Shown here: in pieces, positions 22,230-34,200 of the stretch
Numbering within the stretch: the stretch's first letter is position 1
How the letters are laid out: the number at the start of each line of letters is the position of its first letter
Source of the DNA: Pardosa pseudoannulata
Taxonomy: Eukaryota; Arthropoda; Arachnida; Araneae; Lycosidae
Length of the DNA: 64,000 nt
Assembly: GCA_032207245.1 (NCBI GenBank)
Contig: CM063504.1
Location: 20,071,407-20,135,406, forward strand
Reading direction: 5' to 3'
The notes under the pieces: generated by a model
Database searches by the model: none
The model's input: only the letters and a program-made list of their open reading frames with translations
Told to the model about the DNA's origin: nothing
Program-made: the position numbers and the translations under genes

Positions 22230-25200
22230 TCAGTTTCCATACTTATAATCACTTGGAAACATCTGTAGTCTCATGTCAGGTTTCGCTTTCGCTTTGCTCC
22301 CCACGTACTTTCGGAAGCCAGCAGTAATAATGTCCCAGGAGAATTCCAGTACTTCCATAAATGTAAGTAATGTAAGTCCCATGAAAAATCCTAGATTTCC
22401 ACCAATATTTGCTATTAATGTCTCCCACTATAAAGATAAAACAAATGTGAAATAAAAATTTTTGTTATATTTATTTGGTTCAAGTTTAAGTATAAGAAAA
22501 ATAAGCAAAATTAATAAAATAGAAAGGAAATAGTATCTTACCTTGTAATACTTATGTGCTACAGATTTATTTAATATAATTTAAAAATAGATAAATAAAA
22601 AGATAACTTGATTCGTGTCTGTTTAAGCACCCCGCAAAAACTCCTGTATAGATTGCGATGTGATTTTTAAAAATTACTTTTTAATAATTCTGTGATAATT
22701 TTAAACTATATCGTTTTTTAATCAAAATTGGAATTATTTTTTAATTAACGTTTAAGCGATTATTATAGTGTTTTTCATACATCTTTCTCATTCCTAGGTA
22801 TGGAGAGAATTATCGTATTATTCCGATCAATGTGTTACCTTAAAGTTCAGAAATATTTTTTCACATGAATGTTTTTGAAATGAAAAAAAAAATCACTGAC
22901 TTTAAAAAATTATAAAATGTATGAAAGAAACATTCTTTTTTGCATGAATTTGCAAATGTTAAAGGCGTCAATCCTAATTTAATACATTATAATTTATATA
23001 AAATTGAAATAACCTGATAAAGTGTTTTCAAAAAGACACAGGACGTCTCTAGTAAAGCAATGTGTACTATGCTTTTCATTTTGAGTGGCGTCACAATTTA
23101 TTTAAAAATAGATTATACCTTCAGTTTACTACTAGACCAGTTATGATATATATATCTAATAAAATTTAAGAACAGTTATACATTTTTAAGTAAATATACT
23201 CTTTATTTGGGAACCACAATCATCTAGGTCAGGGATGGGCAAACTACGGTCAGTGGGCCAACTCCAGCCAACCGGAAGGTTTTATCCGGCCCGCTGTTAA
23301 AATTTTAAGTTGCCGGTCCTAGACAAATTAAAAGAAATATATATTTATACATTATATATCCATCTCCTTTTCTACTTTGTGAACGATGGCCGATTGGTTA
23401 GGGTGCTAGCCTTCGGTACTGGAGTTCGTGGGCTCGAATCCCAAAGTGGCATGGCTGTTCGTAGCCGTTCGGAATCGGCTTTAAGCTGTAGGTCCCGGTC
23501 TCATTAGAACTTGTGTTGCAAAAAGTAGACCGTAGCCCTCCAAATCAAACCTTTCTACTTTGCTTAAATATTATATCCCAAATTTATTATCTCACGTCCA
23601 GAAGATCAGAGGTATATTTGCTTCTTATATGTGAACAAGTGTTTTCAACTTTGAACCTTAGAAAGAATAATTTCAGAAGTAGACTGACAGATGAGCATTT
23701 AGCATCGTTCCTTAAAATCAGTACATCTCACTTCGAACCTCAGTATAAGGAACTTTTAAAAATGAAATCGCAATTTCATTCATCTCATTAACGTATTTAA
23801 ACCGTTAGGTACTTGTATATTGTTTTTTAAAATTTTAGAAAAATTTATCTTGGCCCGCCAAACTTATTTTCTTTCGATTTTTGGCCCGCGGCCGAAAAAG
23901 TTTGTCCATCCCTGATCTATATTAAAGGATGGATGCACTAGTTTAAGATAATCTTAATTTTTGAAGACTAATTTGATTTCAGATTCAAAAAGGGGAAAGT
24001 GAGCCAAATATAAGGTTCTTGCCTTATATTATCTCGCTCAAAGATTCATTCATTCATTTTCAAAACGTTATATATTCGATATATATTTGTTATACACATA
24101 GTATTACAAGCATAAATATGAGTAAATATAAAAATAACCACGAACTCCCCGAGTTCTCTTAGTACATAAAAATGTTTCCATGCACACCGCTTGTAATGTT
24201 CTATGTTTCATACCTAAAGTGGCCATACATCCTGAAACATCGGGGCCGAACGATGTCTGAATGGTAGAGCGATGCTCTTCGGTACCGGAGTTCGTGGGTT
24301 CGAATCCCGCTGATGACATAGATGTGCACAACCGTTCGGCTTTAAGCAGGTGGCCTGGATCTCATTAGCCTTCGTGTAGCAAAAAAAGAGACCGCGGCTC
24401 ACCAAAACTTCAAATCTCAAAACGGTTAACCTTAAACTCCAAAGCAAACGACACGAGTCTAAGTGTTTGAGTGACCAACAGCCAAATTAGGCTGCTACCA
24501 TATTACAATCGACATATGTCACTGGTGACTTCTGAGTCATAATGACGTCAGAAATCACCAGAAATAGGAATTTAGTACCATAAATTTCCCTCTCTGACAT
24601 CATTATGACACAGAAGTCACCAGTGACATATGTCGACTGTAATATGGTAGCACCCTAAGTTAAAATATTGCCAAGACGTGTGCCGTGTGACTCTGGGGCA
24701 CATATAGGTGCAGAAAACTTGGTGAGTTTGCTGTTATGTTCATACTAGCATATAGCCCGTCATATGACGGAATCAGTAAAATTTTTAATTTTCCAGAAGT
24801 ACCCTATGAGGCAGGTGATAAAATGGTTTGATTATGGCTGAGAATTATTTGGCACACGCTTAATAATTTCATTATCTTTACTGACCGCATGTTAGTTGTG
24901 AACTTTAATTTATCTTGTCATATTAGGGACTGCAGAGGTTTTAATATTGACGATGATTATTTCAAGGTATATATGGTGGATTTTCAAAATTTAGAGAATC
25001 GATTGCAAACTGTGTGGTTATGTATAAAAAACAATCATACAAACGGACAAACTTCTTAATTTTTAAAGATATATAACTTTAAAGCTAGATATTTATTAGT
25101 CCGTGAAATAGACTCCTAGACTTTAATGAAAAGAATTTGTTGTTAATACCGGTGATAAAATTTTTATTGAAACCAAAAATAATCGATAATCAAATTTTAA

Positions 25201-28200
25201 ATTATCCCATATGTACCAAATCTATTATATAATCCAAATATAAAAAAAAATATTTACGTAATATCTAAGTTCATGGATAAAACGTATGAAAATAATGCGG
25301 ACGATATTTAAATAATTTAAAATAAGAAATGATTCAATGAGATGGTTAAAGGAATGATGTCATAATGCTAGAAAAAAAAGGTTATTTTCATCTACTTATA
25401 ATGGGATAAATGGATAAATTTAATCGCCTGCTCTTAACCGGGGAAAATAGGGCTTGAAATAATGATATTAAACGCTCGAAAAGGGGGGAAGGGGTGGAAT
25501 TCGAACGTTTTGAAGAGAACAGTATTGTTTGCTGTGATATGAAGCATATTTATACCAATTTATTTTAGAATCGGATCGATAATTTAGGAGAATATAAACT
25601 TTACTCAATTTGAATTTTGCTAACCCTAACTCATCAAAAATCCAATGGATGCCTCTATCCATTCCAGGTCCAACCGCTTCATAAATTCAAGGACAGACGG
25701 AGAGATAACTTAGGCTATTATTATATAAGGGATGTTACTCATATTTGTGGGTGTTATGCTTAAAATATATAGCATTTTGAAAATGAATGAATCTTTTGTG
25801 TTAGTCCCTCATAAAGAAAATAAAATTATAAAACAAAGTTTCTTTATCTTTTACAAAACATTAAAAATAAAAGATGTAAACCTTACACTATATGAAGCCT
25901 GTTCTTTATCATTATCAACTTGAAATGTACTGTAATATACTTTGACTCCAACCATTAGGTTCCTGGAAAAATGCATTAGACAATTAGGAAATATTCAGTA
26001 CACAAAATTCATCAGCAATTTTATTTTGAAAAGAGCATGCAAACACATGTATCTACATACAAAAGTGTACTTTCCAGTGAGATGGTAATATTTATACAGA
26101 TGTTGATTACGAGTGTGGTTAATCTAAATTCCTCGATGACAGGTATAGCTTTTAGGTTCCTTTAAAATCGTTAAAAAGTAAATAAGTTCGATGGACCAAA
26201 TTCCTAACTTGTATAGGTATATCTTTTACATAGTCACATCTACTTTATAATGTCATACTTAAAAAATATTATTTTTTATACAGAAGAAATATTTTTACAA
26301 TTTCGTGTAATATCGGGAAGATATAACTGCTAGAGTCCAGAAGAGCCATGGTTTTCAGAGAATCAACAATTGTTTGAGTTGCTTAAGTAGCAGCGAGAAG
26401 GAGAAGTACAAGAAATAGAGATCCAACAGTTGTATTAACACATTGTGTGCGGGTACATTTCGCAGCGGAATTGTACCAGGAGCGGGCGTTTTGCGCGTAA
26501 ATTTAGTTATTCAGTTAAATCTCAATAGATCGAAAATTATTTAATTTTTTAACCAACTTTTCGTATTTTATATTGAAATGTATAAGTAACTATATGAATA
26601 GAAATATATAAATAACAACCATAAGATTTTTGTAAACAAAAATATATTAATTAGTGGATAAATTTATAATAGTATCGTAAATATGAAAAATCAAATAGAA
26701 ATAGTAGTATATATTTTTAATTTTTTCGAATTATGTTATATATAAACATTTTTACATTATAAAAAAATGAAAAGAGCAATCATAAAACTAATAATGTAAA
26801 AACTAGTTTTTATTTGTCTAAATTTTTCCAGAATCTATGTAGTAGACAAGAACATTCGGCTTCGTTTTCCTGTATATACCGTTATTTTTGTACCCACAAA
26901 CAAACCATGTTGTTACACTAACCTGTACTAGTACATGACCCGCGCTCAAGTATCAATCGTCAGAAAACGTACTAGTACGTGTCCCGCGCTCAAGTATCAA
27001 TCGTCAGAAAACGTACTATAGTACGTGTCCCGCATACAGTGTGTTAAGAACAATGAACTGTCTAGGATGTTTATTCTTTAGATTTTGACGAGCCATTTTT
27101 TAATTATATCTCTTGTAAATAAATGTTAATTTATGTATTCAACGTTAGTTATGTCGTTTATTGGTGCCACCCTAACTCTCCATAATAATTATACATATTA
27201 TTGCAGATACTTAGAAACAAATAAAAACATTTTAATGATTTATAAAATAGTCAAAATTTGTACTACAGTGATTAATGATATTGTTTCTTCTGGGACAATA
27301 TTGGATCATACTGAACTCCAACGTTAGTTAACTCATATCATTAACGTTTTCTGTAATCATTAATGTTTCGTGCAAACGATTATCAGTCTGTCCTGTGTAG
27401 ACAATATTACTGCTCCGCTAAAGCAAAATCGAGAGCACATAGCATTATGATCTTCTTTCAACTGACAACATAGAAATAGAGCTACATATGGTTATTATTA
27501 CTACCAATTCATGTGCAATTCATTACACCTATTCCGACTCGATGACATAAACCCAGTAAAACAGCTCACTTTCACTAAAACCATGGGGCAGAGGAATCGA
27601 GGAAGATCACCAATTAGGTGGCTTGACTCAATAGAGAGGGACTTAATTACTGTCAAAAAGGGAAACTGGAAAAGTATTGCAGCAGATAGGAACGGCTGGA
27701 AAAAACTGCTTGGGACAGCCTTGGCCTGTAACAGGCTGTAGTACTTTAAAAGAAGAAGAATTCATGTGCATCTATTTCTTATAGCATTCGCCACTACCAA
27801 GTCACAGATATTTGTTGACTACTTTATTATGGGAGCACCATATTTGTGGCCAAAATTACTCCCTAGGACAACACAAAGGGGGTCCTCGTAATTTAGAAAC
27901 AGGACCAAGCAGAAGAACATCTCCCTCCCTGACTATGATTTCAGTTGAGGACACATAATTACTATTATTTTTCTCATTATCTAGTTTTTCATCATTGAAA
28001 ATATCTTTACCCCTAAGAAACTGTATTCATTAAATCACTTAAATATTGCATTTCTTTTTCATAACTGTGATAGACACAATAATAAAATAATCTAAAAACG
28101 TGCTCCCCTACTATCACGACATGCAACATCGCAGAGTATGACATGCCCGAAGATATTACAAAGCATATATTTATAGAATTTCTCAACTGATCCTCCACAT

Positions 28201-31200
28201 AAAGGCTATAAACCTAAAGTCTAAGCGAGGAATCATCGAATTTCAAAGAAAGATTGGGATGAAGCATTTATAAAAGTGAGTATGCCATACTCACGGTCGA
28301 TGGGTGATGGGTATGTCATACCCCACGCGAGTATTCTCGGATTAATAACTCAAACCAGAATCTTGTGCCTTGTTCCTAGTATCTTGTGCGATACTGATAC
28401 AATCTTATGTTATATAAGTGTGTGTGTGTGTGTGTGTGTGTATACGCGTTTTCCTTGTATTGTGTCATAATGTATTTTATTTTGCTTACCTTTCAGTAAA
28501 TTGAACAATTTTTTAATAATAGTCAATTTTTGATATGCTTGCTCCTCTCAAGTTGAGAATCACCGCTGTAATGTGTCCGCAATGTTGTGTGTTGTGGAAA
28601 ACACAGACATCACCATTTGTAAAAAAGTCTAACGTTGACAGCTATTTAGCAAGAACCACGATTGTCCAGATAATAGAATTCATCGGGATCTCAAAAGTTA
28701 CGAAGTAAGTGTTGTCGTCCAAAAGAAGTTACTGAGGTATGAAAAAAAATAATAAAACCGTAATAAAAACATAAAGCAAAATCGTGATCTGCATCGAAGT
28801 GATTGCACGACACGAAAGGATTGTTACTGACAAAAACTTTTTAGCATACATTCTGTCAACCGATCTTGGTTCGAATAATACAATACAGGTATGGTCGCAG
28901 TCCGAGACACAAAAAAAAAATTTAGTTTTTGCAGAACACATGTTAATTGGCAGATGTTTAATGCTAGAAAGACTAATGCTTTCCTTAAAGATCTAAATTC
29001 GATAATTTTCTAGGGAGGAAATATAAAAGAGGATGTAAAATATTCAGTAGGCATTTGTATAAAAATGGTTAACATTATTATTATTTCCAAAGCTAGGACA
29101 TTTACCCTTATAACATTCTCCACTACCAGCCCACAGATATTTGTTGACCATTCTATTATAGGAGTATCATATAGATAGACAACATTACTCTCTAAGGTAG
29201 TACAACACAAAGTAATTCCTATTAATTTAGAAGGAGGGACCAAACAGAATACTCCCAGGCTTAGCCTGCCACTTCTAGAGGTAACGTTTGAACTTTGAGG
29301 ACATTGCGAACCGAACCTATTTTACGTGTCCCAGTCGCCATTAATGAACACAGCGGATTTTTGGTTAGCTGGAACTTCGAACTCGATCCTCTGCGGTTAT
29401 GAAATTGACGACTTTGCTGCCGCAGCATTATTGAGGTTGTAAAATACTCACTAGGCATTTGCATAAAAAAGTTAAATAAATTGAAGCAATTTCATATCGA
29501 TTTGAGACGCTTGAGTTAATAAGAAACTTATTAATTGGGCCAGCCGTGGCTATACCATAAATACGCATGAGCAATAAAAAAAGACTCGGCGTTCTGTAGT
29601 ACATTCTAGACCAACAAAGAGAAGTCACCCGTCTGTCTAGTATTTAAAAAGACCTAAATGTAAACTTTAGAACTGAAAAAAGTTGATGCACTAGACGAGT
29701 CTCATTGCATCTTATTTTATACAGTGTCGACCAAATTAGACTTCTCATACCATATAAAATAGTCTGGCACAAGCTGAAAGCTGTTTGAGAGAGAATACGT
29801 TTTTAAATGTTTAATAAAAATCTTCAGGATCTTCAGGATGGTAGTTCAACTGGACTGCCTGGGCCGAGCCCTCTAATCCAGAGATTTCTAACAGTAAGCA
29901 TAAAATGACAACGAGCAGAAAATAAAACAACTAAAAAGAGGAAATAGGGGATAGGAAGGTGGATTCGTGAGTTCAAGACACAAAACTAGAGAGTAGAAAG
30001 TTTAGGGATAGAAATAAAACACATATTTTTGCGGCCAGGGACATCCGTACAAAAACCATGAAGAAAACATTTTTATTGATATAGAAATCAGAAATTGAAA
30101 TAGCAAGTTATAGCTTGGCAGGCATCCTACTGGATGCACCACGCCATCATGGTCTGAGAAGACTTGATAGTGATGATATCAGAGTTGCTTTCAGTAGGAG
30201 AAAAATGCATAAAACGCTCCTCCCTCTCAGAGAGAGCGGAAAGCCGAGTCGGAACGATACAGAAATATCGGGAGAGGTACGAATTATGATGTATGGCCAT
30301 TTTAAAGATATTTTAAAACTTTTTTCTTACATTTTGTAGATTTTAGACTTCTTTTTTTTTTTAAGACAACACAAAAACATCAAGGAACTTTGCCAAGAAT
30401 GGCCAAAGGCCTTCTTCTATTGCTAGCATCAGTGGGGTCGTAATTGACAAGATTATTGATTAAATCATTGCTTAAGTTTTTGTGAAATTTAACAGAAAGA
30501 TTGTAGATAAAATTTGGAATAGGAAGAATTTTTAATTCTTCGTGAATTTTAGTATTTCTAAAGTACCAGGGAGCGTTAATTATTTCTTTAAGAATTAAAT
30601 TTTGAATAGTTGTTAGAATTTTAATATTAGAATCTGCTGCATACGACCACACTGGAGCTGCATAGGTAAAAATTGGACGCAGAAAGGAAGTGTAAATGAG
30701 CAGCTTAATTTTAGTATCCATTTTGCTATGACGAGAAATTAAAGGGTACAGAGCTCGCTTAGCATTTCTATATTTAGTTTTAACGGAAGTAAAGTGTTGC
30801 TTCCATGTTAAGTTTTTATCAAGAGTTACTCCTAAATATTTAACGGTGTCCGACCATGGGATACGAGTGTTATTGATATAAATGTTGTAGTTGACATAAG
30901 TCGTTCTCTGCTTGGATGTGAACATAGCTGCTTCGCATTTAGAAGTGTTAATCCTAATTTTCCATCGTTCAAGCCACTCAGAAATTTTGCCTAGATGTTT
31001 ATTAACGGCAATCACAGCAAATTTATAATTTTTATTATAAGCAAATATAGCGGTATCATCAGCATAAATAGCTAGTTCAGTTTTTGGATGCACAGGGATG
31101 TCATTAATATAAATGTTAAACAAAGTAGGGCCGAGAAGGGATCCCTGTGGAACGCCACTGAGTATTGGAAATTTTGAAGAGAGAGTATGATAAATTTTAA

Positions 31201-34200
31201 CTTGAAAAGTACGATCCGAAAGGTATGAGAAAATTAACTTAATTAGATGTTTCGAGAAATTATAAAGAAGTAATTTATGTATAAGAGCATGTATCCAGAT
31301 TTTGTCGAAAGCACGAGCAACATCGAGAAAAACTGCAGCAGTAGATAATTTATTTAATTTATTTTTAGCTAAAATTTCTGCAATACGGTAGACTTGATGA
31401 GAGGCCGAAAGATTCTTACGGAAGCCAAACTGATACGGAATTATAATATTATTTTCATCTAAGTGATTGTTCACTTCCGCAAGAATAAATTTTTCAGTAA
31501 TTTTACTAATAGTGTTAAGCAAGCTGATCGGACGATAATTATCTGGAGAAGAATGATCCTTTTTAGGTTTTGGAATAGGGACAATAATTGAATTTTTCCA
31601 ATTGCTAGGAAAATAACAAAAGTAAAAAATATGATCGATGATGGTATAAATGTAATAAACATATTGAATGGGGAGATGCTTGAGAGCAGTATTAGTGATG
31701 TTATCTTCTCCAGGAGATTTACGTTTAGGTAAGTGTTTAATAATTTTGACAAGGGCAGCCGAATCAATATGAACATTAGTGTTAAAGGAATTAAAATTTT
31801 GAATAATGTTAATACTATTGGAAACCTCGTTGGTCGTGTTTACATCAGAACCTGGATTTGGGGTAAAATTTTGAGCTAACGTGCTGCCGATTAAATTACC
31901 CTTTTCTTCTGCAGTATAAAGTATATTGTTAGAATTTGGAACTTTTAATGGCGGAATAGGAGTGTACGAATTTTTGAAGCGCCTGGCAGCCTTCCAGATG
32001 GAATTGTCAGTGGTGTCCAAAGAAGTTAAAAAGTTATCCCAGTCTTTATTAGATTTATCTTGTATATAGTATTTGAGATCTTGTTGTGTATTATTCATAA
32101 TTCTTTTATTTATTGGAGTTTTATTACGTTGCCAGGCTTTTCTGGCCCGATTCCTATTATTAATTAAAATTTTAAGGTGTCTGTCAGAGTGGCATTTGTC
32201 TGCGTCAGGAATGATAGTGGAAGCAAAAGTAATACTGTCATTAATATCAGAAGTTAATTTGGTAATAAAAAATTCAAGATCATTAGTGTTTTCAATGTTA
32301 GGGAGGGCAAAAGGTTTAGAATTAAGATGTTCTTTGAATTGCTTCCAATTAATAAATTTCTTTGGAGTAAAAGAGTAAGGGTTATTTCTAATAAAGATTT
32401 TTAAAAGAACTGGATTATGATCTGATGAGAGGTCACAAATAGTATCAATAGTTAAAGAATTTGGAATACCTTTAATTAAGGCAAAGTCAATAACGCTACT
32501 GCTATGATTTGTATGGTGAGTTGGTTCTCTAGGTGCGAAAATATCAAAGTCTGAGTTATCAGAAAAGTTATTAATTACTTGTCCATATGCATTATTACAG
32601 GTACAATGCCAGTCCCTATGCCTTGCGTTAAGATCTCCAAAGATAGTAGTATCATTATTAATATTGCTTAAAGCATAGAGATCGGCTAGTACCTCACGCG
32701 GATTTAAAGAAGGGGGGATGTAAGTTGAAATTATAGTATAGGGCGGTCCATTATTGATTTTGATGTTTATAGCATTGGCGTTAATGACCTGCAAAGAAGG
32801 AAGAATAATAACATGATGGGGAATGGAACGTTTAATAATAATAGCAGTGCCTCTCTTAATAAAAAATGTACAATTTAAGACATTTAAGTGCTTTGACTGT
32901 TTTAAAATAGTGGTAAATTCCGTCTTAATCAATTATGGAGAAAATTATAGTACGCTTAATACGAAAGAATTTTTAAATAAAATTTGTTCGATTACGCCAT
33001 CATGATAAAGTAATTTAGAATATATACATTAACCTACAATTTATATTAAACTGACTTTCAAAATTACATTCTTTATAATGAATTAAAAATCTCTTGCCGC
33101 AAAAAGTTTAAAAAAATATTGCGAATTTGAAGATAAGTAAAAATTATGTGAAATAATAATTCATTAGTCATTAAAAATAACCTAAATGTTTAAATATTTG
33201 AAAGATATTGATTCATTATATAAATCAATGTAAGTATATACACATAAAGTGTACAAATAATCATTTAAAACTTTGCACTCATCTTCCATTACTGAACAGC
33301 TCACAGATCGTGTAGTTTTGACATGTTCTGCTGTTTCAATACTGGCTTTTCATAAAAGTTTCTAGTAAACTACTGTATTATTTAAACAATCTGGCAGATG
33401 AAATACATACTGTAAAGTTATGTAAAGTTAGAATTTTATTGTTTAATTGACAAATTTTTCATTAAGTGTAATGCAAGCATACATTGTTCGCAAGATGTTT
33501 TACAGTGGTTCACGGAACATCCAACATCTTCTCTTAATCTCTAATTGTCCAGATCTGTTCTTGTCTATCCTTTTTGTCTCACCCAAAAATTAGATCAAAT
33601 CCATAATCACATGAATACACTACAAAAGGTTTTACTAAGTTAAAGATTCGAGACTTCGCAAAGGTGAGTAGAGCACTGTCTTTTGGTACCAAAATCTACG
33701 GGTTTGAATGTCACTGCTGTCATGGATATTTGTAGACGGTCAGAATGGGCATTAAACAGTAGGTCCCGGACTAATTAACCTTCGTGTAGAAAAAAAAATC
33801 ACGATATTGTTTTAAATTAAACTGAACTGAACTAAAATAAACCATGATTTTATTTTGTATGTGCATACGCAAGAATAAATCGAGTGAAAATTTTAATTTA
33901 ACAAATCCTTTAATGGGCTATTAAGTACAGACATCATTAAATATAGCTAACTTTATACGTTTTGATCATTTCAAATAATATAGACAATTGACGGAAATTG
34001 TAATGGATAATAAACTATTTCTTTTTTATTCCGAAAAAGACGTTGTGAAAGATAGGAAATACGTGTATTTTGTTTTAAATTTTTCTATTCGCAATCTGTT
34101 AAAATAAGTCAGTTTTTGATTTTAAGTACATCTTATTCACTTTTGTTGTGGGTGTTGGGAAATGTCCCGTACTTTCGGTTTCGTCTATCAACGAAATTCT

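Noticed and set aside
24244..24316. tRNA gene from A/B-box-like sequence
   Set aside because: The same tRNA-like head occurs in many copies always followed by the same non-tRNA body and flanked by target duplications; these are SINEs.
27511..27741. Small host gene
   Set aside because: The translation has the RGRP/RW.D/W..IA.DR pattern of non-LTR retrotransposon C-termini, and the rest of the element is missing.
28777..28888. Exon candidate on the plus strand (CIEVIARHERIVTDKNF)
   Set aside because: The donor is acceptable, but the upstream AG has no pyrimidine tract and the opposite strand is also open.
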